This document shows, one piece after another, positions 36,567 through 45,987 of a stretch of DNA of 64,000 bases. The position numbers and the translations under genes are program-made. The stretch comes from Candidatus Poseidonia sp. (lineage in GTDB: Archaea; Thermoplasmatota; Poseidoniia; Poseidoniales; Poseidoniaceae): NCBI GenBank assembly GCA_016778305.1, contig JADHPT010000006.1, forward strand, positions 1 to 64,000, in the 5' to 3' direction. The notes beneath the pieces are model-generated. The model had not been told where the DNA came from, ran no database searches, and saw only the letters and a list, made by a program, of their open reading frames with translations. Numbering within the stretch: position 1 is the stretch's first letter; each line of letters opens with the position of its first letter.

Positions 36567-39179
36567 ATGCACCGACGCACGACTCTGGCCATTTGTTTGG
36601 TAGTGAGTATGGTCATGGCAGCCTTGCCGATGAGTCCCCAAAACAGTCTCGATGAATTAGGGCAAGCGTCCTTTTCGGGTACTGCTGATCGAGTCGTCAT
36701 CGACACCCCACAACCTTCGATGTCGGCAGATGAAGTGGTTGATTTTGATGCCATCATTTACGATGCTGTCAACAACATCGTTTCGGGAGATGTGTCGTGG
36801 AGTTCATCCAATGGCTCGATCACCTCGGAAGGACTGTTTTTTCCATGGTCATCGGGCTTGATCGAAATCACTGCTGAACATAACGGGCTGAAAGCCACGC
36901 ACAACATTTCAGTCAGTCCCGGCGTTGCCACTGCAATCGAGATTACCAGTCTCAATTTCATGGCACAAGTCAGCGGTCACCTCACCGCCGAACTCTTGGA
37001 CGGACGAGGCAATCGCATGGCAGGGGGTCAGAATCTGGTTTGGGATATTGATGGAGAATACCTTGGACATGGTTCGCCGGTATGGACACCTGATTCAACG
37101 GGAGCATTCAGTGCAAAGGTTCGATACAACCAGTTGCAGGATGACGCTCATCTCACCGTGGCTGCTGGAAGCCCTCACGCCTTTGTTTTCCCTGATATTC
37201 TGCAGGTACGGGCAGGCAGCTTAACACAAATACGACCCACATTGGTTGACGGGAACGGATATGAAATGCCACTCTCAACCATACCATCAATCGCGTGGTA
37301 TGCGGAAAACGGTTCATTCAATGCACAAGGTGAATATTTGGCGACCAATACGGGACGGTGGGTGGTGAGTGCAACTTCTGGCAACGTCACCGGCACGGGT
37401 ACAATTCATGTGATACCGGGTGATGCTGTAGCGTCAGAACTTGTGTTCTTGGATCAACCACTCGTATACATGGCGGGTGAGTCCTACGAACTGGCCTACG
37501 AGCGAAGAGACGAGAGCGGTTACATAGGCTTCGTTTCACCACCGATACAGTCGCTTCATGTCGATTCTGGCGGTTTATCCGTCGATGAAGAATTGAGAGT
37601 GTTTTGGAATCCTTCAACTACGGGATTAGCCACTCTTTCAGGCCAAGATGGAACGGTTATGACGCAAAAAACAGTGACCGTCGTTCACGGACGAGCTATC
37701 GATGTCTTTTTTGAAACCACTCCAAACACACCTTCGGCAGGAGATCAAGTTGTTTTGGTGCTACGAGCCGTTGACGTCAAGGGGAATACTTGGACGGTAA
37801 ACGGAACGGCAAGCATGGAGATTGGAAATGCCGATGAATTTACCCAATCTACTTCGTATTGGATTCTACAAGCTGAAGAAGCTCGTTCATGGCGTTTTGA
37901 AGGCAGCTGGTATGACAATTCTACAGGGGCACAGTTCGTCACCGACAAAACATTTGATGTAGGCGTTGGAAGACTCGCTTTCATCACTTTAGAAGGTGAG
38001 GGGAGTCTCGTTCCCGCAGACGGTGAACTGGACCTCAACCCGCAATTTTTCGATGCATTCGGCAACCAACTCGCACCTGTTTCATTAAATTGGACCTTGG
38101 ATGGCGTTGACATAACCCTTGACATGCTGCTCAATGACGGACAATGGGTGGCTACCACGCTTGGTGGCCATGAACTACGAGTCAATGCTGACGGTGTTTT
38201 TGCAACCGTTCGATTAACTGTTACAGCGGGTACACCCCATGCACTGCTAACTGATTTTGATGACGGCCTGTACGTACGTGCTGGAACACCATCTGACATA
38301 TTTGTTCAGGTTGTTGATGTCCACGGCAATCTTGCGGAAGCCAATCAAGTCACCACATCCATCAACGCTAGTTTTGGTGAACTTGCCGCCTCACCCACTG
38401 GTTTGGGTTATTGGTCCTTCACGGGTAAGCAAGTCGGGGTCTACACGCTTGACTTGCAGGAAGGTGATGCGCAGCACACCATCGAAGTGACGGTGGGTGC
38501 AGGCGACCCCATTCGTATTCAGGCTACACTCAGCCGTGAGAACATCGCAGAAGGGGATGTTGTCCTATTGGGAGCCATTGGTACCGATGCCTTTGGGAAC
38601 TCAATTTCAATCCCTAAAGACAATACGACGGTGACCTGCACCGCTGGAGATTCCTCCTTCGTTACCAATGGAACGTGGGAAATCGATGTCAACGAGGGAG
38701 GAACGGATCGTTCATGCACCATACGGTGGAACGGACTTCTCGCCCAGACCTTCTTTGACGTAGACGAAGTTCTCCTTGGCGGTGCGGTTGGATCAACCAA
38801 TACGGCTATGACCATGGCAGCGATTCTGCTCTTCCTCATTCTCGCTGTTTTGATTGTCCTCAATCGTAAAGCGTCCCAAGCTTCTCAAGAAGAATGGATG
38901 GAAGAGGCCTTTGACGATGATGAGTACGAATATGACGAAGACGAGGGCGAGGTACCCGAAAGTGTAGATTCCGCAGTTGTTGATACCACTCCAGTCGAGG
39001 AGCGACACGGTTTAACTGAAGAATCCATCAAAGAACTCGCCATCCATGCGGGAGAAATCGGAGTGATGCAGGCTACACCGTCAACCACCCAAGGAGAAAC
39101 TGGGTGGTATGTGGACGTCTCAGAGGAATTGCAATATTGGGAAGTAACTCCAGATGGTGAATGGATTCGCCATGAATGA
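36567..39179 (+). CDS. surface protein with tandem invasin-like Ig repeats and acidic/Trp cytoplasmic tail
   Basis: About 870 residues. A signal peptide (RRTTLAICLVVSMVMAALP) precedes at least seven Ig-like repeats related to those in the C-terminal third of the preceding giant protein (for example VDFDAIIYDAVNNIVSGDVSW and LDLNPQFFDAFGNQLAPVSL). A membrane helix (AMTMAAILLFLILAVLIVL), an acidic tail and a C-terminus GWYVDVSEELQYWEVTPDGE end it. An ATG at 36555 overlaps the stop of the upstream gene by one base (TGATG). The ATG at 36567, behind GGGTGAT, better fits a signal peptide. The two genes are translationally coupled and probably function together at the cell surface. Confidence 0.85.
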   Translation: MHRRTTLAICLVVSMVMAALPMSPQNSLDELGQASFSGTADRVVIDTPQPSMSADEVVDFDAIIYDAVNNIVSGDVSWSSSNGSITSEGLFFPWSSGLIEITAEHNGLKATHNISVSPGVATAIEITSLNFMAQVSGHLTAELLDGRGNRMAGGQNLVWDIDGEYLGHGSPVWTPDSTGAFSAKVRYNQLQDDAHLTVAAGSPHAFVFPDILQVRAGSLTQIRPTLVDGNGYEMPLSTIPSIAWYAENGSFNAQGEYLATNTGRWVVSATSGNVTGTGTIHVIPGDAVASELVFLDQPLVYMAGESYELAYERRDESGYIGFVSPPIQSLHVDSGGLSVDEELRVFWNPSTTGLATLSGQDGTVMTQKTVTVVHGRAIDVFFETTPNTPSAGDQVVLVLRAVDVKGNTWTVNGTASMEIGNADEFTQSTSYWILQAEEARSWRFEGSWYDNSTGAQFVTDKTFDVGVGRLAFITLEGEGSLVPADGELDLNPQFFDAFGNQLAPVSLNWTLDGVDITLDMLLNDGQWVATTLGGHELRVNADGVFATVRLTVTAGTPHALLTDFDDGLYVRAGTPSDIFVQVVDVHGNLAEANQVTTSINASFGELAASPTGLGYWSFTGKQVGVYTLDLQEGDAQHTIEVTVGAGDPIRIQATLSRENIAEGDVVLLGAIGTDAFGNSISIPKDNTTVTCTAGDSSFVTNGTWEIDVNEGGTDRSCTIRWNGLLAQTFFDVDEVLLGGAVGSTNTAMTMAAILLFLILAVLIVLNRKASQASQEEWMEEAFDDDEYEYDEDEGEVPESVDSAVVDTTPVEERHGLTEESIKELAIHAGEIGVMQATPSTTQGETGWYVDVSEELQYWEVTPDGEWIRHE

Positions 39180-39240
39180 TCTGTTTTAACCAGCGAATCC
39201 CGAGGTTCATATCTGTTGGCGTGTTCCATTACTCGATAGC

Positions 39241-39660
39241 ATGAGCATCGAAGTGTTGATTGAACGGTTAAACGAAGCACTGGGTTGGGAACTCAGAGCC
39301 ATGAACATGTATGCGCATTACGCTGCGAATATCCAAGGAATTCACCGTTTGCAACTCGATCCGATGTTCAATGAGGAAGCGAGTGAATCACTCGCCCATG
39401 CAGACGTTGTTCGACGTGCCATCGTGAAGTTGGGCGGCGTCCCTGTTACAGAACGTAATTCCCATCCAATCGTCCATACCACGGCTTTTACCACCATGCT
39501 AGAGCGATCTTTGGAAACGGAAACCAAAGCAGCAGAAGTGTATGCTGGGATCATCAAATTATTGGATGAAGTCGGTGACCAAGAATTGTACGATTCGATT
39601 GAGCAAATCTACTTCGCAGAACTCCGCAGCCTCGAAAGCCTGCGCTTGATCCTAGCTTAA
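39241..39660 (+). CDS. ferritin-like (bacterioferritin-type) four-helix protein
   Basis: A 139-residue helical protein resembling bacterioferritin/ferritin-like proteins. Helix A has LGWELRAMNMYAHYA, helix B EESESLAHADVVRR-like spacing (read as NEEASESLAHADVVRR), helix C LETETKAAEVY, helix D EQIYFAELRSLESL. Some diiron ligands are in place (Glu in helix A, Glu in helix C, His in LAHAD). The helix B Glu three residues before His is Ser, and helix D lacks the ExxH pair, so a classical ferroxidase centre is doubtful. It may store iron, bind heme, or be a non-catalytic member. Its start follows the surface genes by 61 bases. Confidence 0.7.
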   Translation: MSIEVLIERLNEALGWELRAMNMYAHYAANIQGIHRLQLDPMFNEEASESLAHADVVRRAIVKLGGVPVTERNSHPIVHTTAFTTMLERSLETETKAAEVYAGIIKLLDEVGDQELYDSIEQIYFAELRSLESLRLILA

Positions 39661-39671
39661 GCGGCATCGAA

Positions 39672-41333
39672 TTATTCTTCTTCGTCGCTTTGCATGATGT
39701 TCAAAAACTCGTCAATATCGACAACACCATCGCCATTCTCATCGGCTTTGTGGAAATAGGTTCGGACTTCCATGGGAGTCAATTCAAGGCCAAGGCCCTG
39801 GGTGAGGGCGGACCTGAATTCGCTCAAGGTCAGGTGATTTTTCCGGCCAACATCTGCGGAACGAAACGAGATGTAGAAGCGTTCTGACGCTTCTGGCGTT
39901 GGGTTTCTAAATCGGGCTTTGAACGCAGTGAACGGTGTGACACGGGCCTCCTCGAGGACGTGGCGACGACCGTATGCCAACCACACCACGACGCCGAGGC
40001 CCATGGCACCAGCAGCGCCGATAAGCGCATTCTCTCCGATGAGCCAGAGCAGGATAATACCTGTTGCAGCACCGTAAATTTGAGGCAGTGGATAGAGGGG
40101 AGATTTGTAGGGAGGATTCCAACTGTGATGAGGACCTGCATGGCGCATGACGACCACAGATGCGTTGATGGCCACGAAGACCATGATGTTGAATCCTGAC
40201 GCAAGTTCTGCAATGGCGTGTACGTCGATGGTCAAGATGGCAGTTGCCATCATCACTCCGGTGATGATGATGGGCCAGTGGGGCGTTTCATAGGTGGGAT
40301 TCAAGTCTTCAAGTTTTGATGGGAGAAGGTTATCCCTGGCCATGGCAAATAGGAAGCGGGAGGCGGATAGGACACCAGCAAGAGCCATTGAGGCCATGGT
40401 GACAATGGCTAACAGGGCTGCAATCACTCCAACGGTGCTCCCAGCAACTTCATCAGCGAATACGTAGATTGGATTTTCAATCGCGTGGGTGGGGTCCTTC
40501 ATGTGCCAGCCCGTCGGGAGAACGGACACCATCACGAAGGCAACACCAGCGTAGAGAATGGTAGCTACCAGGAGCGAGGTAAACATGCCGCGTGGGATGT
40601 TCTTCTCCGGATCCATGACCTCTCCACCAATAGCTCCTACCTTGATGGCGCCAGAATAGGCGACAAAGACAAGGGCGGCAGCCGTACCCATTTCTGGACT
40701 CAAGTAGTCAACATTGGTGACAGGTTTGGCCAAATCAGCCTCACCGCTCAACAGGGCCATGATACACAATCCCAGGAGGAAAAGAACGGCGGTACCAACG
40801 ATTGGTGTCTGCACCTTCTTGATTTTCTTGACCCCTGTAATGTTGATGATCACAATGAACGTAAGAAGAACCAGCGCCACTGTAATCGGGTTGACTTCCA
40901 CACCAAGGGCAGCAGTCACCACTTCAAGATAGGCGGCAAATCCTATCAGAGCAAATGCAGATTTGAGCATAAAGGATGCGAACAGTCCCAATCCGCTGAT
41001 GGTTCCCATGAGCGAACCATAAGTCCGTTCCATGTAGATGTAAACGCCACCGGATTGGGGCATTGCACTGGCGAGCTCTGATTTTGAAAAGGCACCCGTT
41101 AGGACCACAGAGGCAGCCAATACGAAGGCAAACCACATGCCGTCACCTGCGACTTCTTGAGCGAAGGCCGGGAGAATGAACAAGCCAGAGCCCAGCATTG
41201 AGGACAAGGAGAGAATCACTAAGGTGGCGAGTCCTATGGTTCGAGAGAGTGTCCCTTTGATCTCTTCAGAAACAGCCCGCACATCGCCCGAGGCTACGCC
41301 TTTCAGTATGTTTTCTACAGTTTCTTTTGCCAT
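39672..41333 (-). CDS. APC-family amino acid permease fused to a C-terminal EF-hand pair
   Basis: A 553-residue inner membrane transporter. Residues about 35-460 carry some 12 membrane helices of the APC superfamily, with the helix 1 motif SSMLGSGLFILP and helix 2 SELASAMPQSGGVY. The cytoplasmic C-terminus (about 485-553) contains two EF-hand-like units: a degenerate loop around DVGRKNHLTLSEF, and a canonical loop DENGDGVVDIDEF with Asp/Asn/Asp/Asp/Glu at the calcium positions. Typical APC permeases end near 470 residues. Calcium control of transport is inferred. The ATG at 41333 has GGGGGA shortly upstream and a TATA box near 41391. Confidence 0.87.
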   Translation of the reverse strand: MAKETVENILKGVASGDVRAVSEEIKGTLSRTIGLATLVILSLSSMLGSGLFILPAFAQEVAGDGMWFAFVLAASVVLTGAFSKSELASAMPQSGGVYIYMERTYGSLMGTISGLGLFASFMLKSAFALIGFAAYLEVVTAALGVEVNPITVALVLLTFIVIINITGVKKIKKVQTPIVGTAVLFLLGLCIMALLSGEADLAKPVTNVDYLSPEMGTAAALVFVAYSGAIKVGAIGGEVMDPEKNIPRGMFTSLLVATILYAGVAFVMVSVLPTGWHMKDPTHAIENPIYVFADEVAGSTVGVIAALLAIVTMASMALAGVLSASRFLFAMARDNLLPSKLEDLNPTYETPHWPIIITGVMMATAILTIDVHAIAELASGFNIMVFVAINASVVVMRHAGPHHSWNPPYKSPLYPLPQIYGAATGIILLWLIGENALIGAAGAMGLGVVVWLAYGRRHVLEEARVTPFTAFKARFRNPTPEASERFYISFRSADVGRKNHLTLSEFRSALTQGLGLELTPMEVRTYFHKADENGDGVVDIDEFLNIMQSDEEE

Positions 41334-41390
41334 GGTATGTCCCCCGAAATCAGGCAGAAAAGTGGGTCTTAACTCGTGGATAACTTAAGT

Positions 41391-41398
41391 TTATATTA
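41391..41398 (-). promoter_or_regulatory. TATA box of the permease gene
   Basis: On the minus strand TAATATAA lies in a markedly AT-rich 40-base stretch, about 60 bases before the permease ATG. Transcription would start near 41368 and give a leader of about 35 bases carrying a GGGGGA Shine-Dalgarno, unlike the leaderless pattern of the surface genes. Confidence 0.5.
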
Positions 41399-41444
41399 GT
41401 TATTTGTATTAAATACCATGTGAATCCCCGGATTCCGGAAAAAT

Positions 41445-42860
41445 TCATTCGCCCAAATGAACGATCACTTTCATTTCAACGGCGATGGGGGTCGGAAGTG
41501 CATCGATGGCGAGAGTCGTACGAGTGGGACCAATCTTACCCAGAGTCTGGGCCCAAACGTCATTGTATCCCTTGAAATCACGCTTCATGTCCACGAGGAA
41601 GGTTGTCACGTCAACGACTTGGTCCATGGAAGCACCGGCCTCCTCGACGATTCGCTTGACGTTGTTGACCACAGCATGTGTTTGTGCTTCGATGTCGTAA
41701 TCCAAGGGTTCACCATTCTCATCGTGAATTGGCCCACCTGGAATGGCATTGGTACCGGGCTGTCGCGGTCCAACGCCAGAAAGGAAGAGCATGTTTCCTA
41801 CCTTGCGTGCATGAGGATATGCCCCGACGGGTTTTGGTGCAGAATCCGTGTTGACTGAACCTTCGGCTTCGGTAGGTTCCCAAAGGTCGGGACCCGAGGG
41901 TGTCTGTTCAATGACAGGGTTTTCTTCAGTTGTATCGCTTTCATCGACCGTGTCAAGGACGCCCCGTTCTCCGTGGAAATACTCAACGTCGTCCTCGTCA
42001 TATTCCTTGTCCCCGGCGCCTGATGGCGTCGGGTCAATGGAAACCACGGCACCACCTGCGCCGTGAATCGGTTCGTAGGCGAGTACCTCGCCAGTGAGAT
42101 CGTTTCTGTTTCCGTTCATCGCTGAAAGCCACCACATGGGTTTGAAGGCAACAACCTTCTGCACGCGTATCTGTCGCTGAATCGTGCGGGAGAGTTGACC
42201 GACATCCTCCAATCTTCCTTGCTTGAGGAATTCAAGGATTTTCAGATTCCATTCGTCATCCTTGAGCGAGTGGATTTTATCATCCTCGGGCTGGATAAAA
42301 TCGGTAAACATTCGATTGGAAAGCGACATTGCTGTCACCGCTACAGCACGCCGACCTTGTGCCTTGATCACGTCGAGGCAGGATTTAGCGAGAACGGTCG
42401 TCTCGCTACGATTTGCGTACATGTTGGACGATACAATCACTGCAGGTATGGCGTTGTCGGGATTGAGCAGGGTGAGCGCAACAACCGAACCCACGTCGAT
42501 TGGGAATCCCTTGTAGTTCACACAACGGCTCTGAAGTCCTCGCTTCCTGTTGGCATCATCCCAAGCATGTGCAAATTCTTGGTCAATGTTGAATGAATAA
42601 TTGATTGACCCCAGGTCGTGGAAGTCATGGTCCACCATCACCCACTCTGGGTTCGGGTCTGATTGGATTTGGTGTCCAATGATTGACGGCCAGGTGGTTG
42701 AATAGATGACCAAAAGATCTGCATCCAATTCCTTGATGCTTTGAGCTGCCGCATCAAACGCATCCCTCAAGCGTTGCCAACCTTCGTTTTGGTCAGGGGC
42801 AAGCACGGTGTGGGGGTGGACAGGAACCACGAATGAACCGACCACGCGCCCTTCGGTCAT
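41445..42860 (-). CDS. extradiol dioxygenase alpha subunit (AmnA-like) fused to RidA-type 2-aminomuconate deaminase (AmnD-like)
   Basis: A 471-residue two-domain protein. Residues about 1-260 are a LigB-fold class III extradiol dioxygenase subunit resembling the alpha subunit of 2-aminophenol 1,6-dioxygenase (FPIDVGSVVALTLLNPD, LVIYSTTWPS). It lacks the His ligands, as alpha subunits do. An acidic linker (about 260-330) leads to a RidA/YjgF domain at 335-471. That domain is close to 2-aminomuconate deaminase: TTFLVDMKRDFKGYNDVWAQ, then GPTRTTLAIDALPTP, with the catalytic Arg. The ATG at 42860 overlaps the AmnB-like stop (ATGA) and has GAGGAGGGG upstream. The fusion would join ring cleavage and a later deamination step in one chain. 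Confidence 0.82.
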   Translation of the reverse strand: MTEGRVVGSFVVPVHPHTVLAPDQNEGWQRLRDAFDAAAQSIKELDADLLVIYSTTWPSIIGHQIQSDPNPEWVMVDHDFHDLGSINYSFNIDQEFAHAWDDANRKRGLQSRCVNYKGFPIDVGSVVALTLLNPDNAIPAVIVSSNMYANRSETTVLAKSCLDVIKAQGRRAVAVTAMSLSNRMFTDFIQPEDDKIHSLKDDEWNLKILEFLKQGRLEDVGQLSRTIQRQIRVQKVVAFKPMWWLSAMNGNRNDLTGEVLAYEPIHGAGGAVVSIDPTPSGAGDKEYDEDDVEYFHGERGVLDTVDESDTTEENPVIEQTPSGPDLWEPTEAEGSVNTDSAPKPVGAYPHARKVGNMLFLSGVGPRQPGTNAIPGGPIHDENGEPLDYDIEAQTHAVVNNVKRIVEEAGASMDQVVDVTTFLVDMKRDFKGYNDVWAQTLGKIGPTRTTLAIDALPTPIAVEMKVIVHLGE

Positions 42861-43759
42861 GCATCCCCCTCCTCGTGTGCGTGGCAAGGCCATTCAACAA
42901 CTGCATTACCGGTTCCAATGATGGTGCCGTAGCCGTGTAGGATCGCAGGATAGTTAGGGACGTCGAGGGTTGAAAGAAGCCATGAAAGTCCTCCTCCGTC
43001 ACTCTCAGCGATGGCTTGTTCAGTGAATTCTGGCATTTCATCGAGGATTCGCTGGGCTTGTCCGGTTCGCATGTAATCGATGATTCGCATGTCCCAAAGG
43101 TGCATGGCATGGCTGGTAATGTGTTCTTTGCTCATGTCTTCGGGCACTTCGGATTCGGTGGTGAAGTGGCGGTGGGAGAGAGAATTGCTCGCAAGGACCA
43201 CCACTCGCTTGCCGCTTGCTTCAATGGCTCGTCGTGTGACCCGTCCCAATTCGACCATGATTTCTTGCATGACTTCAACGGAGTAATATGCGGTGGAGCG
43301 GTTACTCGAAAGTACCACCATGGGCTTGTCCCACTCAGGATTGAACAAGTGACCGGTCGTGATGGTCCCGTAATCGACGCGGAAATCAGGATTTTCCATC
43401 ATTTTTACCGGCAAACCTGCTGAGGCTGCTTCGTCATGAATTGCTTTAGCGAGTTCCACATCGATGTTCAAGTCGTAGTGATATCGGAATAAGTTTGGAA
43501 AGACTGGATCGACTGAGAGCCCTTCAAAATGAGGAAGGCCAAGAAAGTGGGTTCCAATATAGGTCTGCCAGTGGGGCGAAAGGACGACGATCGCATCGTA
43601 TTCAATGTCGGCGAGTGAGGCTCGCAAACGTTCGTATCCCCACCTGAGTTGCTCCCAACCACCTTCAGCGACAGGTTCGTTTTGAGGGGGGTTTTCAGCG
43701 TACACCAAATGAGGGGGATGTGGGGCGATGCAGCCTGCAACGATTTTTCCCTTCACCAT
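42857..43759 (-). CDS. extradiol dioxygenase catalytic beta subunit (2-aminophenol 1,6-dioxygenase AmnB-like)
   Basis: A 300-residue class III (LigB-type) non-heme iron dioxygenase. Metal and catalytic residues appear intact: His in IAPHPPHLVYAENPPQ near residue 14, His in VVLSPHWQTY near 62, and His in SNSLSHRHF near 200. The ENPPQNEP segment and GGWEQLRWGYERLR resemble AmnB-type subunits. It would open the ring of a catecholic or 2-aminophenolic substrate next to the hydroxyl, giving 2-aminomuconate 6-semialdehyde if the substrate is 2-aminophenol. GGAGG lies five bases before the ATG. It overlaps the alpha-subunit gene by four bases. Confidence 0.85.
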   Translation of the reverse strand: MVKGKIVAGCIAPHPPHLVYAENPPQNEPVAEGGWEQLRWGYERLRASLADIEYDAIVVLSPHWQTYIGTHFLGLPHFEGLSVDPVFPNLFRYHYDLNIDVELAKAIHDEAASAGLPVKMMENPDFRVDYGTITTGHLFNPEWDKPMVVLSSNRSTAYYSVEVMQEIMVELGRVTRRAIEASGKRVVVLASNSLSHRHFTTESEVPEDMSKEHITSHAMHLWDMRIIDYMRTGQAQRILDEMPEFTEQAIAESDGGGLSWLLSTLDVPNYPAILHGYGTIIGTGNAVVEWPCHAHEEGDA

Positions 43760-43857
43760 GTTTCCTCCAGCCCGCCGAGGTTTAAGTCATCATCGGACAC
43801 AGCACATCCTCTGTTGACAAGGCTAAGTCTCAAACACCATCAGCCTTTGGAATCACC

Positions 43858-44352
43858 GTGAGCGAAGCGAGCAAGGCAACCCCCGTGGTCGATGAACTCG
43901 TGCACCCCGTCGCACGTTCGGCGACATGGGAGGAGACCTGGATCAATGTCATCACGCCGGCTCTTTTTGGTTTGATCGTCGCAGGGATTTGGCAGTGGAA
44001 AATACAATCCATGCTCCCTTGGGGCCTCCCCAATCCGATACAAGGGGCTCTTCTTGTGATGCTCCTTCTTTCCCCACTGTTTCATTATTTTCTGACCGAC
44101 CAACCGATGAATCGATGGACTGAATACGCTCTCGGCGTTGTAGTTCTGGGTGGATTTTTTGTTGTTGTTTGGCTCATGGGTGTTGGAGGGTTTGTCTGCG
44201 GTGGTTATCTCGCTGCCATTGTTTGGGTAGCGATCAGCACCTCGTGGTGGCGCTTCCATCTCCCACCGTTTCGTTCAGCCTTGTGGCATACCCTGGGAGT
44301 GAACATGGGTGCCTTTGGAGGCGCTTTTCTCGTGTTCGGTTTGGTAGGCTGA
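43858..44352 (+). CDS. small multi-pass membrane protein, unknown function
   Basis: A 164-residue protein beginning with GTG. It has four or five hydrophobic helices (VITPALFGLIVAGIWQW, ALLVMLLLSPLFHYF, ALGVVVLGGFFVVVWLMG, GGYLAAIVWVAIST, VNMGAFGGAFLVFGLVG). It runs opposite to the surrounding catabolic genes and its stop directly abuts the end of panB. I recognise no family. Sharing the spacer 43760-43857 with the dioxygenase genes suggests a divergent promoter; a transport role for the aromatic substrate is speculative. Confidence 0.65.
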   Translation: MSEASKATPVVDELVHPVARSATWEETWINVITPALFGLIVAGIWQWKIQSMLPWGLPNPIQGALLVMLLLSPLFHYFLTDQPMNRWTEYALGVVVLGGFFVVVWLMGVGGFVCGGYLAAIVWVAISTSWWRFHLPPFRSALWHTLGVNMGAFGGAFLVFGLVG

Positions 44353-45180
44353 TCACGAGGTGTAGGATTCCTCATCATTCGGGAAATCACCGCTTCGAAC
44401 ATCACCGCAATAGGATTTCAATGCACCGTCAATCTCCTCAGCGAGGTTGAGATAGCGTCGCAAAAAGCGGGGTGAGAAATCCATGGTGATGCCCAACAAA
44501 TCATGCAGCACAAGGACTTGACCGTCAACGTCGGGGCCTGCACCGATTCCAATGGTTGGGATGCTGATAGATTCTGCTACCTTCTTGGCCAATTCGCGGG
44601 GTATTTTCTCGAGGACAATAGCAAAACAGCCTGCGGCTTCGAGCAATTTCGCATCCTCGATCAACTTCTCTGCCTCTGTGTCTTCTTTCGCTCGCACCGA
44701 GTAGGTTCCGAATTTGTAGATGGATTGTGGCGTCAAACCGAGGTGCCCCATGACGGGTATTCCCGCAGTGAGAATACGCTCAACTGATTCCACGATCTCG
44801 CTGCCTCCTTCGAGTTTCACAGCATGGCCACTTGCCTCCTTCATAATTCGAACAGCTGAATCCAGAGCTTGGCGAGAATTCCCCTGGTAGGTTCCAAAGG
44901 GCATGTCTACGACCAACAATGCACGATCAACGGCTCGTTCAACACATTGAGCGTGGTAAATCATGTGGTCCAGTGTCATGGGTACGGTTGTCGCCTGCCC
45001 CGCCATAACATTGGAGGCTGAATCACCGACCAGAATGACATCCACTCCAGCCTGGTCAACCAGACGTGCAAGGGAATAGTCATAGGCGGTAAGCATGGTG
45101 ATTTTTTCACCTGCTCGCTTCATTTCCTGAAGCGTATGGGTAGTGACCTTTCGAGCGTTGCCGTGAACCGACATGGACAT
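44353..45180 (-). CDS. panB: 3-methyl-2-oxobutanoate hydroxymethyltransferase
   Basis: First committed step of pantoate/CoA synthesis, adding a hydroxymethyl group from methylene-tetrahydrofolate to ketoisovalerate. The 275-residue protein has the TIM-barrel motifs [57 protein letters not shown] and the Glu/His motifs [18 protein letters not shown]. Many archaea lack bacterial PanB, so its folate dependence fits with the formate-THF ligase at 9632. The ORF-track start (45264) overlaps the upstream gene; ATG 45180 or 45174 is preferred. Confidence 0.93.
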   Translation of the reverse strand: MSMSVHGNARKVTTHTLQEMKRAGEKITMLTAYDYSLARLVDQAGVDVILVGDSASNVMAGQATTVPMTLDHMIYHAQCVERAVDRALLVVDMPFGTYQGNSRQALDSAVRIMKEASGHAVKLEGGSEIVESVERILTAGIPVMGHLGLTPQSIYKFGTYSVRAKEDTEAEKLIEDAKLLEAAGCFAIVLEKIPRELAKKVAESISIPTIGIGAGPDVDGQVLVLHDLLGITMDFSPRFLRRYLNLAEEIDGALKSYCGDVRSGDFPNDEESYTS

Positions 45181-45217
45181 TCCAAGCGGAGCGGTGTTTT
45201 CAAAGGCTCCCCCGGGT

Positions 45218-45949
45218 TTATTCCCATTCGCGAATGAAGGCAGGAAGGTGTTCGTTGAATTCATTCATCATTTCTTCAACCGTTGACGAAGCCAATAATT
45301 GCTGACGTGCCTCGAGTCCATCGAGACACAGCGCAGCGATATTGTAGATGGATTGGACGGAATCCGTCACGTTTTCTTCACAAATGGTTTCAATCCATTC
45401 GGATAGCATTGTTTCATTGATGCTCATGTTTTCGCCTGCACGAGCCACAACTTTTCTGACGATATCCTTGAGGTATTCTTGTGTCTCCTCATCAAGAACA
45501 CCTTCTTGTTGTAGATAAGTGACTTTACCAGATATGTAGAGTGCCGGATTAGGGTGGTCTTCGGGAACATGTTCCATGAGTGTGTGAACATCGGGAAGCA
45601 TGCCTTCATCACCCACCAATTCTGCCATGCTCGGGTCATTGAAGGGTGGTAAGGCTGGCTCGATGACCTCGTCGACGAAGAAGCGTCTTCCGCCAGTGAT
45701 GGTGATGAAGTGATGGACGCCGCGCGTCTCATGATGAACAATTTCCGCCTCACAGCCATGACGGCGTGGCCCATCCCATCCGTTGGCAGGGGTGAAGGAA
45801 TCGTTGAGGACAAGACCGAACGGGCGTTCATCAAGTATGCAGGTGTCCAGCATTTGGCGGTAGCGGGGTTCAAAGACTCGCAATTCTTGAATTTCGCCAG
45901 GGAAGAGTACCATTGGAAGCACGAAGAGGGGCAAGGCGTCTTCGTCCAT
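45218..45949 (-). CDS. stand-alone LON substrate-binding domain protein
   Basis: A 243-residue protein with the N-terminal LON (PUA-like) domain: [57 protein letters not shown] helical bundle covers about 110-243, as in bacterial Lon N-domains and YvcN/CRBN-like proteins. There is no AAA or protease domain. Archaeal LonB (at the right edge of this window) lacks this domain. The start was moved from 46042 (inside the aldehyde dehydrogenase gene) to ATG 45949. Confidence 0.85.
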   Translation of the reverse strand: MDEDALPLFVLPMVLFPGEIQELRVFEPRYRQMLDTCILDERPFGLVLNDSFTPANGWDGPRRHGCEAEIVHHETRGVHHFITITGGRRFFVDEVIEPALPPFNDPSMAELVGDEGMLPDVHTLMEHVPEDHPNPALYISGKVTYLQQEGVLDEETQEYLKDIVRKVVARAGENMSINETMLSEWIETICEENVTDSVQSIYNIAALCLDGLEARQQLLASSTVEEMMNEFNEHLPAFIREWE

Positions 45950-45987
45950 GGTGCTAACACGTACCTGCGGCTTTTGAATATGTGTTC

